Assembly: GCF_001274935.1 (NCBI RefSeq)
Contig: NZ_LILC01000006.1
Coordinates: 1-64,000, forward strand
Source: Priestia koreensis
GTDB taxonomy: Bacteria; Bacillota; Bacilli; Bacillales; Bacillaceae_H
Length of the DNA: 64,000 bases
Reading direction: 5' to 3'
Positions 26,947 through 35,187 of this stretch are shown one piece after another. Each line of letters opens with the position of its first letter. The first letter of the stretch is position 1. A model generated the notes under the pieces. The model did no database searches. It was not told the origin of the DNA and was given only the letters and a program-made list of their open reading frames with translations. The translations under genes and the position numbers were made by a program.

Positions 26947-27048
26947 TCATTGGACTTTTATACCCTTTATCTTCTTGGATTTTAAGATTAAGTTCAAAGC
27001 ATCTTTTTTAGAGATCACATTTTCCTTTTTGCTATTCTCTTTTTTCAT
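26947..27048 (-). CDS. 33-aa basic micro-protein
   Basis: ORF MKKENSKKENVISKKDAL... (33 aa), very Lys-rich and probably helical. It has an AAGGAGGT site nine bases before the ATG, overlaps the preceding 25-aa ORF by ATGA, and is followed at once by a Rho-independent terminator. These signals support a real translated unit although the length is tiny. A small nucleic-acid-binding or regulatory peptide is possible; no family recognised. Confidence 0.5.
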   Translation of the reverse strand: MKKENSKKENVISKKDALNLILKSKKIKGIKVQ

Positions 27049-27122
27049 AACAATTTTACCTCCTTACGTACTAAATATATGTATTTGCAATTGTGTCCAC
27101 TTTTCACGACATTTATACACAT
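27045..27122 (-). CDS. 25-aa leader peptide
   Basis: ORF MCINVVKSGHNCKYIYLV... (25 aa) with an unusually strong GAAGGAGGGAGG site directly upstream. Its stop overlaps the start of the 33-aa ORF (ATGA), so it may simply act as a coupling leader. Not recognised. Confidence 0.4.
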   Translation of the reverse strand: MCINVVKSGHNCKYIYLVRKEVKLL

Positions 27123-27156
27123 AACCTCCCTCCTTCTCACATATCTTGTATTATCT

Positions 27157-27172
27157 TAACCAACTAACCAAC
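27157..27172. promoter_or_regulatory. Tandem operator-like repeats TAACCAAC x2
   Basis: Two perfect head-to-tail 8-bp copies, followed by a third partial one (TGACCCAA), between the divergent micro-ORFs and the 137-aa gene. Short tandem repeats of this kind suit ribbon-helix-helix repressors. Confidence 0.45.
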
Positions 27173-27225
27173 TGACCCAAACTTAATCTCATATTTTCAC
27201 AAAAAAGAAGAAAGAGAGGATCATT

Positions 27226-27639
27226 ATGAAAAGTATTAATCCGATGTTCCAGAAGCAGAAGTCTTCTTCCACCAATCAACAATCCACTAACAATGTTCGG
27301 AAAACAGCCAAAATAGATCAACCAAGAAAAAGAAGAAATGATAAGAAACATGATATTCGTGTGCCTGTATCAGACGCTATTAAGTCTTATATAAAGTCGG
27401 GATCGTTCGAATATGATTCCATTACCCAGTACTGTACTCATTTAGTTGAAAAAGGCCTTAAAGCAGGTGTTGAGTTTCCACCAAGTCATTACATTAATTA
27501 CGATGATGTGGTTCATGTGAAGGTTTCACAAGAGGTCTATAAACTTATATTTGATAAGCAGCTAGAATGGAATCAGCGCAGCATACGCCAAGCCACACAT
27601 AGAATCCTAATGGGTATGTTAAAAGCTGAGGGGGTTTAA
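27226..27639 (+). CDS. 137-aa protein with two ribbon-helix-helix-like halves
   Basis: Basic, disordered N-terminus (~40 residues), then two related units: HDIRVPVSDAIKSYIKSGSF... (about residues 43-82) and VVHVKVSQEVYKLIFDKQLE... (about 92-132). Each has a short strand with alternating hydrophobics followed by two helices, the pattern of ribbon-helix-helix DNA-binding domains. Two copies in one chain would make an intramolecular dimer. Located next to the candidate oriT and the tandem TAACCAAC sites, it may be a relaxosome accessory or repressor (inference). AGAGAGG site nine bases before the ATG. Confidence 0.55.
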   Translation: MKSINPMFQKQKSSSTNQQSTNNVRKTAKIDQPRKRRNDKKHDIRVPVSDAIKSYIKSGSFEYDSITQYCTHLVEKGLKAGVEFPPSHYINYDDVVHVKVSQEVYKLIFDKQLEWNQRSIRQATHRILMGMLKAEGV

Positions 27640-27640
27640 A

Positions 27641-28264
27641 ATGAGGTCTTATAGCAAAGCTAATTTATTGGGGTCTTCTTTTCATTCTAATAGCGGAAAT
27701 ACTGGTACATTTATTAAAGCAGTTAACCTTCTCTCTCAAAAATTCGATGTGCGTTTCCGTATTGATATCCCTTATTCCGTTTATCTACGCGGTGAAACCT
27801 TTTGTGATGATATTCAAGAGTTAAGTGGTGAAAAGTTTACCAATGGGGATTTGATCAAGATTTTATATCACGACTTTGTTATGTACATCATGAAGAAGCC
27901 AGACTTAAAACGGGTCTATCAGTTGCTTCTGGAACGCTATGATCGTATTTATAATGTTCAAAAGCCTAGACGTCTCGAAATCATCCCATACAATACACCT
28001 GAAAAGCTGATTATAAATGATCAGAGAGGCACTTCTACGTATGATCTAGAGGATGATGATTATGTGACTTTAAAAGTGTACCTTTCTAAGAAATATGCAT
28101 TAAGAGGAGAAGTCGTGTTAGCGGATCTAGCAGAGATATATCCTGATCATCCTTTTACATTGGAAAAAGTCTTAGAAATCATTTATATAGACTTTGTGGA
28201 GAAATTTAGACGTGGTGAGTTGCAGGATGCTGTTGTTAATATTTTAAACTACTTGGATGAGTAA
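27641..28264 (+). CDS. 207-aa protein with internal duplication
   Basis: Begins one base after the previous stop with GAGGGGG upstream. Two ~60-residue units can be aligned by eye: residues ~38-95 (RIDIPYSVYLRGETFCDDI...DLIKILYHDFVMYIMK) and ~145-200 (VTLKVYLSKKYALRGEVVL...VLEIIYIDFVEKFRRG). Both go strand, R-G-E, helix, then I-x-Y-x-D-F-V. No named family recognised. Coupled to the 137-aa DNA-binding-like gene and likely part of the same complex. Confidence 0.55.
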   Translation: MRSYSKANLLGSSFHSNSGNTGTFIKAVNLLSQKFDVRFRIDIPYSVYLRGETFCDDIQELSGEKFTNGDLIKILYHDFVMYIMKKPDLKRVYQLLLERYDRIYNVQKPRRLEIIPYNTPEKLIINDQRGTSTYDLEDDDYVTLKVYLSKKYALRGEVVLADLAEIYPDHPFTLEKVLEIIYIDFVEKFRRGELQDAVVNILNYLDE

Positions 28265-28425
28265 TTTAAACATACAGATGACAATTATGGATAGGATTAT
28301 TTCCAGTATGATGTTTTTTCCACACTATAAACAGGTATATTTTTATTCAGAAACTGTTTTGGAATTTAAGACCAATGTCTTATCAGTTCAAGGATGTATC
28401 AAAAGTTGTACAAACGATAAATCAA

Positions 28426-28468
28426 GACAGTAAAAGAACCCTTGATATATAAGGGTTCTTTTACTGTC
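28426..28468. terminator. Long bidirectional terminator palindrome
   Basis: 18-bp perfect stem (GACAGTAAAAGAACCCTT and complement) with a 7-base loop. The ~90 bases between it and the next gene are otherwise featureless. Confidence 0.75.
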
Positions 28469-28557
28469 TAGTTTCTAAAGAGACATTATGGTAACTAAAG
28501 TTGTGTGCGGTATACACTTAAAATATTCTTTGTAGTTTTAATTGGTATTTATCAAAA

Positions 28558-29832
28558 CTAGGCCATGAAAAACTCTAATGTTTTGTTCCATGAATCTAAT
28601 TGACCATATGAATTTCCTTTTAATGTACCACCACAAGTGAAAGATCCTTTCCCCATTTCCACATTTAATGTCTCACTTAGAGGTATAACATATGGTATGG
28701 GTAAAGAATGACCTAGTTCTTCATAGTCTAAAAGAGTGTAATTGTACTTGTAGTTATTTTTTTTCAAATTGTCCATTATTTCAAGGCATGCCTCATAAGT
28801 ATTCCAAACATTATCTTTCTGACCTGCAATTAGTAATAAATCCGCGTGAGCATTTTATATTTTTATTCGGGCTTCTTCTTTTCTCTTTTCTCTCTCTACA
28901 CTTTTCTTATACGTAGTAGTAAACCCAAAAGGGATATTCCTTTCTATACAATGACGCTGATGCTCATAAAATATATTATTATCAACAGGTATAAAAGGTA
29001 ACGACTTTCCTTTGTAAGACCATGAGGAAACATTCGCTCCACTCATAAGACCATTTAGTGCCTGAAAGCAATACGCATGTGGTGCAGAGACTACCACTTT
29101 AGAAATAATATTGTATTTTGAAGATAAAAGTAATGCTAATTCTCCACCTTTAGAGGTACCATGTATATATATTTTGTCATCATACGTTAATGGGTTTTCT
29201 TTAATCCAAGAAAATACTTGTTCAAAGTATTCCAGAGGAATTTCTTTAAGCTTTTCTGGTAATCCATCTTCATTAAAATACCCCACAACTAAAACATTAA
29301 ATCCTCTAGATGCCAGAGGTCCTGCTAAAAATGAAAGCCCACTTCGCGACCCATCAGATCCCCCTAATAGAATAATCGTTTTTCTGAGCGACTTTTCGGA
29401 GTAAAATAACTCTCCTTTAAATTCTTCAGTAATTTTCTGTCTTTTCACTATAGGTAACTTTAACATACGCTCAATCTTTACACACTTTTTCTCATCTTTA
29501 TATTCACATACAAAATCTATAAATATGCTATTATCTATTGAAAGATTAGAAGCAATATTTTCTCCCTCACTCCTAACCTTTGTTAAAGATGCAATAAGTC
29601 CCATGCTGTCTATGTAGTCATACGTTCCACAAGTAGGTTTCTGCTTTGATAAATCGACTTGCCCCTTGGAATCTGCAGTAAACCATGCAAATGATTCATA
29701 TTTTTCACTCACTGCCCATGGAAAATGCATAGAGGCAGTAATCTTTACTTTCTCTCCGGGTAATAGCTCTGTAATAGTAATGTCAACCTTCTCGTCAATA
29801 AGGGCAACAGTGGGTTTTATATGTATTTCCAT
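28558..29832 (-). pseudogene. Acyl-CoA thioesterase/BAAT-like gene with in-frame stop
   Basis: The reading frame is continuous from ATG 29832 (GGAGG upstream) to 28558 except for one TAA at 28855-28857. The family motifs are spread over both parts: the N-terminal thioester hydrolase domain, GGSDGS and nucleophile elbow GTSKGGE before the stop, and the acidic (GQKDNVW) and histidine (LGHSLP) members of the triad after it. Relatives read IKxEN where this has IKI-stop-N, so a GAA to TAA change explains it. The truncated 325-aa product would lack two catalytic residues. The intact protein would hydrolyse or transfer acyl groups, by analogy also known in antibiotic modification. It lies 3' of a MarR regulator. 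Confidence 0.85.
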
Positions 29833-29892
29833 ATTGTTAAGCCTCCATAATTATATAGAAGATGAATATAATGTTGCATCTCCTAATCATTG

Positions 29893-30456
29893 TTATTCGG
29901 AAATATTTCTTTTCGAGACAAAATGATTTAAGGCCCGGATTTGTGCTTCTTGAAAGCCTTTTTGATCTTCAAATTTATAGTTCACATTTTCTTCAAAACC
30001 TACTTGTTCTTCACTTTTCCCACCATCTAGTTTTTTTAATAAACGCCATAATGTCTCTAAATCCTCGGTTGTAAAGTTATTAAAAATATCACTCATCAAG
30101 GTTACTACTTTTTCTCCGCACTGCACCATAATCTGTTTGCCTAAGTCTGTAATTTTAACGTTAATTGCACGCTTATCTCGTTTACTGGCACCTGTGATAA
30201 AATACCCTTTCTTCTCAAGATTTGTTATCAGGGTTTGTGCACTTTGTTTACTAGTCCCTAACTCTTTAGCTATATTAATAAGTGTTGTATCATCCTCTGG
30301 CAAGTGCGCTACAGCCAACATAATCATGTATTGTCGCGATGTTAATTTTTCGAAATAGCTATCCCCCTGCGCTTGCAACTTATTTGTGACTGAAAAGAAA
30401 GCTGCATAATTCTGTTGCATCAGATGAAGCTCCTTAAGAGCTTTAGAATAGTTCAT
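29893..30456 (-). CDS. MarR-family transcriptional regulator
   Basis: ATG at 30456 (MNYSKALKELHLM) with AGAAGG seven bases upstream. About 187 aa. The winged helix-turn-helix is clear (residues ~45-115: MIMLAVAHLPEDDTTLINIAKELGTSKQSAQTLITNLEKKGY in sequence parts, then the wing KRDKRAINVKITDLGK). Flanking dimerisation helices and a charged tail complete the fold. Such repressors respond to small ligands. It is upstream of, and in line with, the acyl-transferase pseudogene. Two strong palindromes just upstream are probable operators. Confidence 0.88.
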   Translation of the reverse strand: MNYSKALKELHLMQQNYAAFFSVTNKLQAQGDSYFEKLTSRQYMIMLAVAHLPEDDTTLINIAKELGTSKQSAQTLITNLEKKGYFITGASKRDKRAINVKITDLGKQIMVQCGEKVVTLMSDIFNNFTTEDLETLWRLLKKLDGGKSEEQVGFEENVNYKFEDQKGFQEAQIRALNHFVSKRNISE

Positions 30457-30472
30457 AAAAATACCTTCTCTC

Positions 30473-30500
30473 AATTATTGTCAGCATGCTGACAATAATT
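30473..30500. promoter_or_regulatory. Perfect 28-bp palindrome, likely MarR operator
   Basis: AATTATTGTCAGCA and its exact complement, starting 16 bases upstream of the marR start codon. Confidence 0.7.
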
Positions 30501-30509
30501 AGAGTAACA

Positions 30510-30553
30510 CCCTTTTTCAATTTAGTCAATATATTGACTAAATTGAAAAAGGG
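30510..30553. promoter_or_regulatory. Perfect 44-bp palindrome (second operator or element end)
   Basis: CCCTTTTTCAATTTAGTCAATA and its exact complement, centred at 30531/30532. The core TTTAGTCAATATATTGACTAAA is a typical MarR-site form (split here: TTTAGTCAATA + complement). Its outer arms border the insertion-sequence remnant. Confidence 0.6.
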
Positions 30554-30562
30554 AATCACTAA

Positions 30563-30751
30563 TTGTTTCTGATAAAGTCGAATATACCTCCTGCCTACAC
30601 GTCTCAGACGTGTCCTGCTTGTTCCGAACGAAACAATGCAAAGGATCGATCGTATCACTGTCAATATGGCTTTTGTACTCATCGAGATAGAGTGGGTGCA
30701 ATGAACATTCGATATGCACCTGTGATTGATGGTCATAGTCAATCAGCATAG
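30563..30751 (+). pseudogene. tnpB: C-terminal remnant of an IS200/IS605 TnpB
   Basis: About 55 codons match the end of TnpB/OrfB: the zinc ribbon start PPAYTSQTCPACSERNNAKDR, then HCQYGF..HRDRVGAMNI and the common tail APVIDGHSQSA. The second zinc pair is damaged (CQYG instead of CxxCG), and the RuvC nuclease core is missing, so the protein is dead. No transposase (TnpA) is present. Confidence 0.85.
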
Positions 30752-30905
30752 GGAACTATAGGTTCTGCCCTATGAGGGGTGATGGCACACCCTCATCTTG
30801 AAAGCTGTACAAAGCGGAAATGAATTGCGTACGCCCAGTTATTCAAGAATCCCATCCGTTTCACCTCAAGGTGTAGGACTTGCGGCTTTAGCGGTGGGAG
30901 TGTCA
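30752..30905 (+). mobile_element. Right end of the IS200/IS605 remnant, with omega-RNA-like 3' region
   Basis: After the TnpB stop, the sequence runs into AAGAATCCCATCCG ... GCGGTGGGAGTGTCAA, the usual hairpin-bearing right end of this family. In intact elements this is transcribed as the scaffold of the TnpB guide RNA. Only this end is present. Confidence 0.6.
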
Positions 30906-30991
30906 AAAGAAGTCAACTTAAAGTTACCTGTAAGCCAACCAAATCTATGTTTTATTAGAATTAGTACTGTTACTAATCGCTGTAAAGGTGA

Positions 30992-31034
30992 AAAAAGATG
31001 CAACTTGTGATTAAACAAGTTGCATCCTTTTTTT
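30992..31034 (-). terminator. Terminator of the parMR operon
   Basis: GATGCAACTTGT/ACAAGTTGCATC stem with A tracts on one side and T tracts on the other. It can serve both strands. Confidence 0.8.
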
Positions 31035-31035
31035 A

Positions 31036-31683
31036 TTAACCGAGAAGCCATCCTGCATCTCCGAGATCATCTTTACTCTTCTCACTAGTTTTATTACGAT
31101 TGCCAATTACACTATCTTCGCGTTCCTTTTCATCTTCAATATCTTTATGAGGAACGATCTTTGGTTTCTCAACTGAATGCTGCCGTGAACCAATTACAAC
31201 TTCATCTGGTTCTTCTGCAACAACTTCCTCTATGTCAACATCCTCTTTCTTATCTTCATCAACTACTGGGTTTTCATGTTGACTACTTTGTTCAATATTA
31301 CGTGATACGTTACGTTCAGGAATAGTTGTTAACGATTCTGCTTTTGCCATTGGTTTACTTTGTAAATAAGCTTTTTCAAAAGTATCCTTTTGTTCATACT
31401 CTTCCGGAGAATGTGGTCTGAGTTGATTCACATTACTATGTCCGCTAGGAGTAACTGCCTCTTTAGCACCTAAATATTGTGCTGGGTTGCTTATATCCCT
31501 TCTCATGGGAACGCGGCTCTGAATATCAAACGAACCCTGTTGTTGCACAAAATATTCAATCGCAAAACGTATACCTTCTGAAATATTTGATTGTCCATTG
31601 ATATAATCTAATACAACTTGGTTATCATCTAGTGTAAAAATAACCTGACTGCCTGCATTTTTCTTCTGAGGTTTCCTTGCCAC
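31036..31683 (-). CDS. parR: ParR-like DNA-binding adaptor of the segregation system
   Basis: 215 aa starting at GTG 31683 (MARKPQKKN) with GGAGG ten bases upstream. The first ~60 residues (SQVIFTLDDNQVVLDYINGQSNISEGIRFAIEYFV, in parts) have the strand-helix-helix pattern of ribbon-helix-helix ParR proteins. The remainder is an acidic, low-complexity tail that ends in DAGWLLG, as adaptor tails that contact the filament often do. Directly downstream of an actin-like gene, the order of parMRC loci. Assignment is by context and N-terminal pattern. Confidence 0.7.
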   Translation of the reverse strand: MARKPQKKNAGSQVIFTLDDNQVVLDYINGQSNISEGIRFAIEYFVQQQGSFDIQSRVPMRRDISNPAQYLGAKEAVTPSGHSNVNQLRPHSPEEYEQKDTFEKAYLQSKPMAKAESLTTIPERNVSRNIEQSSQHENPVVDEDKKEDVDIEEVVAEEPDEVVIGSRQHSVEKPKIVPHKDIEDEKEREDSVIGNRNKTSEKSKDDLGDAGWLLG

Positions 31684-31749
31684 TTATCCATCGCCTCCTC
31701 TACATAGTCAGAAGTCGTGCGGGACTTGGCACGACTTCTTTCAATATGA

Positions 31750-32958
31750 TTAGTTAGATGCCAACACCGCTTCTTTTACACGATCAAACATGCCTAGTTT
31801 CATGAATGCATCCATACCCTCTACGTTCATTAATGGTGCATATGCTTTTGGTACCCAGAATAACTTGATCTGTCCACCTTTTCGTCGTCCAAGTTCTTTT
31901 TCAAGTAACGGTTCCATTAAGTCTTTCATTAAAATAGATCCACCACCGTAGACAACGACAACATCGATTTCATTGTACGCCTTATCAAGTTGCTCTTTAA
32001 TTTTGTTAATAATTTCAGAAATAACAGGTTGTAAGGCAATTTGCATATAACTGTGAGCTTTAGGTGCTTCGTATGAATGATTTTCAGCGTCTTTAAGGTA
32101 TTCACTAAACTTTTGGCGATTCAAGCCTGCATATCCTGTTTCTTGAGATGTAAATAGGTTCATTGCTTGCACGATAGCGTGAGCAATACCCATATTTAAC
32201 CCTTCTGCTTTATCTTCATCAAATGCCATATGACGCGTAATAGGAAGCTCTGTTGTACCGTCTCCGATATCTACATGTAATAAACGCTTATCTTGAAAAT
32301 ACTTCCCATCGATTGCTTTAATATCATATTTCTTCGCAAAGTCTTGCAATACTTCATGGTTCTTACTAAGGTGGTTAAGATAAAAAAGGACTGCGGTGCC
32401 CTCAGGTAGAACCTTAACAAAGTCAAAGTTGATCTTGACATTTACTTTTTCTTCTCCTAAGAAAACAACCGCCGTATGTGTCCCCTCCATGAATTTGTTT
32501 TCAAACTCTTTGTTGTGCTTAGACCCAAGTTTATATTCAGTGACAGGCAACGCTGTTGTCATATCAACCGTAACCTCAAGATCTTTTGCTAGTTTACCCT
32601 TCTTGTTAAAGCTCGTTTTAACCGCCCATGCTGCAATATTTCCAATCGTATTAACAACCGGAATAGCCGAGTCTGCTTTATATTCTTTACCAGCATTCAT
32701 ATTTTGTTTAGTAGTTCCTTTATCAATCGCTGCTTTTCCGATGTAGTATTGACCAGGAAAATCTAGAGCTGGTGATTGAATTGAAACAAATAGATTTTCA
32801 TATAAATTTTCTACTAATTCTTCAATAGATTTGTCCCCTACTCGTTTGTAAGCAAGTTCCAACGCGTATGTATTAGGTTGACGAATCAACTCATCATTAA
32901 TAATAAGTGCTTGTTCACTATTCCCATTATCGTTTGTTACTTTAGCTTGTAATTTCAT
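31750..32958 (-). CDS. parM: ParM/Alp-type actin-like plasmid segregation protein
   Basis: 402 aa with actin/Hsp70 superfamily blocks: the first phosphate region in the N-terminal part is divergent, but LLHVDIGDGTTELPI (phosphate 2, near residue 225) and VVVVYGGGSILMKDL (adenosine motif, near residue 350) are clear. Proteins of this type (ParM, AlfA and Alp families of Bacillus plasmids) polymerise with ATP and push plasmid copies apart. Good GGGGG site before the ATG and a sigma-A promoter in the adjacent repeat region. Confidence 0.85.
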   Translation of the reverse strand: MKLQAKVTNDNGNSEQALIINDELIRQPNTYALELAYKRVGDKSIEELVENLYENLFVSIQSPALDFPGQYYIGKAAIDKGTTKQNMNAGKEYKADSAIPVVNTIGNIAAWAVKTSFNKKGKLAKDLEVTVDMTTALPVTEYKLGSKHNKEFENKFMEGTHTAVVFLGEEKVNVKINFDFVKVLPEGTAVLFYLNHLSKNHEVLQDFAKKYDIKAIDGKYFQDKRLLHVDIGDGTTELPITRHMAFDEDKAEGLNMGIAHAIVQAMNLFTSQETGYAGLNRQKFSEYLKDAENHSYEAPKAHSYMQIALQPVISEIINKIKEQLDKAYNEIDVVVVYGGGSILMKDLMEPLLEKELGRRKGGQIKLFWVPKAYAPLMNVEGMDAFMKLGMFDRVKEAVLASN

Positions 32959-33004
32959 ATAATAATCCCCCTACTTCCACAAATAAGTTTGATTTCATAA
33001 AAGT

Positions 33005-33033
33005 AATATACCACAAGAGGAATATTTTGTCTA
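33005..33033 (-). promoter_or_regulatory. Promoter of parMR
   Basis: TAGACA-17 bp-TATATT with TGG extension on the minus strand (-10 at 33005-33010, -35 at 33028-33033). Confidence 0.7.
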
Positions 33034-33519
33034 TATTCAACATCATTCATAAATTATTTAAATTATATTGAATATCAATAGATAATTTATTCAATATAAT
33101 TTAAAATATATATTCATTTTATATTAATTATATATTGAATTTATATTGAGTAGAACGAAACTAAACTAGCGGTAATGTTAACTTAGCGATAAAGTGAAAT
33201 AATCTACAAAACGCTAATCCACTGATAACGCCTATACCACCTATAAATTACAAACAATTACTCAAAACTAAACTAGTGATAACGTTATTTTAGTCATAAT
33301 CAAAAATAGATAGCTGATAGATTAACAATAATATATTACTGATATACAATTAAGAAAAAGATAACGCATATCCGCTCCATCAAAAAATAAATCAAACTAA
33401 TACATATGAAGTAATTGCAATCCATCTATAACATATAAGATAATAGTAATTAGAATTAATAGTAGACTGTAGTTTACATATATATCGATAATTTACCACA
33501 AATAAGAGGAGGGGTACCT
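33034..33519. repeat. Centromere-like (parC) repeat region
   Basis: Gene-free and very AT-rich. A 23-mer at 33158-33180 returns at 33265-33287 with three changes (core ACTAAACTAG..GTAA), and further GATAACG words follow at about 33215 and 33360. TATATTGAATAT-like words fill 33050-33150. The location upstream of parM fits the ParR-binding centromere. Confidence 0.6.
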
Positions 33520-34266
33520 TTGGAAGGTAATAATTTTTGGAAAATCTCCGAGTTCTCTAAGCAATTAGGGAAACACTTTACCACAACAGATAATTGGTTT
33601 AAGCAATTAGAAGCTAAAAAGATCCATTATATTATGAGGGACGCAACTGGTGAGAAGGTATATGACGATTTAGACCTTCAAATTGGCAATTTCATACGTA
33701 GGGGACGTGAAGAAGGGCTGCCTATGCGTGTGATACAAGACCAATTAGCAGAACGATTTGATCTGAGACCGTTTCCTATAGAAGAACTCGAAAATATGGC
33801 CTCAAATGAAATTGTAGATATTGATGCTGTCAAAATGTTATTTACGGAAATGGCTAAAGAAATTGTGCAAGAAGAATCCTTATTACTTAAAGAGGAGATT
33901 CCACAAATCATTAAAAGCGCAATGGAGCCTCATCAAGAGCAATTGACATCGATGATCCAGCAGCTTAAAACAATTGAAGTAGCAAATCAAAACTTATTAA
34001 CTGGAATAGAAGAAGTAGCTCCAACAAAAGAGCAAGAAATTATAGCTAGAGAAAAGAGAATTAATGATCGAGCTGTAGCTAGAAGAGTTGAAAGCAAGTT
34101 ACGACAGAAGGCACTTCGCCTTTGGTTAGAAAAACCTCAAAATGAGCGCTATGTAAAAGTGGGGATCTTTCGAAAAGAAGAAGATATAACGAAACGCGAT
34201 CTGTTCGTAGAGGAATACGTAGAAGAACATTATGAAGACGAATTAAAAAAATATTCGAATAAATAG
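33520..34266 (+). CDS. RacA-like MerR-type HTH/coiled-coil protein
   Basis: 248 aa starting at TTG 33520 with GAGGAGGGG seven bases upstream. N-terminal ~75 residues form a MerR-type helix-turn-helix (FWKISEFSKQLGKHFTTTDNW, DLQIGNFIRRGREEG). Residues 110-190 are a predicted helical coiled coil, and the C-terminal 60 residues are highly charged. RacA of Bacillus, which anchors DNA at the cell pole, has this layout. Divergent from parMR across the parC-like region, so it may help segregation or copy control (inference). Confidence 0.65.
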   Translation: MEGNNFWKISEFSKQLGKHFTTTDNWFKQLEAKKIHYIMRDATGEKVYDDLDLQIGNFIRRGREEGLPMRVIQDQLAERFDLRPFPIEELENMASNEIVDIDAVKMLFTEMAKEIVQEESLLLKEEIPQIIKSAMEPHQEQLTSMIQQLKTIEVANQNLLTGIEEVAPTKEQEIIAREKRINDRAVARRVESKLRQKALRLWLEKPQNERYVKVGIFRKEEDITKRDLFVEEYVEEHYEDELKKYSNK

Positions 34267-34326
34267 TAACAAAAAATGCAATATATGTTATAATACCCCA
34301 AAAGACAATATTCTGGGGTGATCAAT

Positions 34327-34440
34327 ATGTTTCTTCCAATGAAAAAGGAAAACGTGACTAAGGTTGATAAAGCTGTTAATGGGTTATTATGTTTAGGAAT
34401 CGTCGTAGCAGCTGGACTAGCTTTCTACACACATATGTAA
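34327..34440 (+). CDS. 37-aa single-helix membrane peptide
   Basis: ORF MFLPMKKENVTKVDKA... with a C-terminal hydrophobic helix (GLLCLGIVVAAGLAFY). GGGGTG site seven bases before the ATG, a TATAAT ~40 bases upstream and a terminator downstream. Function unknown. Confidence 0.5.
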   Translation: MFLPMKKENVTKVDKAVNGLLCLGIVVAAGLAFYTHM

Positions 34441-34472
34441 CTACTACAGACTAAGTGCTTTTTATACGAATG

Positions 34473-34512
34473 AAAAGAACGCTTTTAGAGCAATCCTCTA
34501 AGAGTGTTTTTT
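34473..34512 (+). terminator. Terminator after the 37-aa peptide gene
   Basis: AACGCTTTTAGAG..CTCTAAGAGTGTT followed by TTTTC. The bases to 34793 contain no gene I can support. Confidence 0.65.
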
Positions 34513-34793
34513 CATTTGTATTCAACTGATATTTCTCCCTTATTGTCTCCTGAACATAGCAATAATATGATGTGATAGTTTATAGTCACGTTTGAATATT
34601 TGAATAAGTAACATACTTTTTCATCGTCTGTAGACGCTAATCATAATCTGTGATTTTAAGGCTATAACTAGTATTACACTTATATTTTCTGAAGTGCAAC
34701 TGATGGTTGCGTCCTTGGAAACCAACGTATGCTCGTTAATTCGCAGTATTTCAAATATATTTAGACTATAAAACTTATTAGGTGGGCTGATTC

Positions 34794-35117
34794 ATGGATT
34801 TATCTTATAATTTGAAAGCAAAAAGAGAGGAACATCATTTTTCTCAAGAAGATGTAGCAAAAGTCTTAAATATCTCTAGACAATCCATTTCTAAATGGGA
34901 GAACGGAAATTGTTATCCTGATTTGGATAATTTGATTAAATTAAGTGATTTATACAAGATTTCGTTAGATGAATTAATTAAAGGGGACAAGTCCTTGCAA
35001 GAAAAAATTATCATAAAAGAATCTGGAGAAAAGTATTATAAATGGCCCTGGTGGATTATCTTCCCTATATTCGGAATGTTATATGCGTTAGTCTCTATGG
35101 TCTTAGATCATTTTTAA
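34794..35117 (+). CDS. XRE-family regulator with C-terminal membrane helix
   Basis: 107 aa. Residues 4-60 are a standard XRE helix-turn-helix (LKAKREEHHFSQEDVAKVL, RQSISKWENGN, YPDLDNLIKLSDLYKISLDELI). The C-terminus is one hydrophobic helix (WWIIFPIFGMLYALVSMVL). Membrane-tethered XRE proteins of this size are common in Bacillus next to transporter genes. The T-box/MFS unit starts 35 bases after its stop. AGGTGGG precedes the ATG. Confidence 0.8.
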   Translation: MDLSYNLKAKREEHHFSQEDVAKVLNISRQSISKWENGNCYPDLDNLIKLSDLYKISLDELIKGDKSLQEKIIIKESGEKYYKWPWWIIFPIFGMLYALVSMVLDHF

Positions 35118-35151
35118 AATGCATTTAAGAATTATAAGGTGAAAAAATGTA

Positions 35152-35181
35152 TTTACAAGATATATCCAATAATGCTAATAT
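35152..35181 (+). promoter_or_regulatory. Promoter of the T-box leader
   Basis: TTTACA-18 bp-TAATAT with TGC extension; start expected near 35188. Confidence 0.65.
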
Positions 35182-35187
35182 GTATGA

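Noticed and set aside
26843..27124. 93-codon plus-strand hydrophobic frame
   Set aside because: No ribosome binding site; the opposite strand holds two micro-ORFs with strong sites and a terminator.
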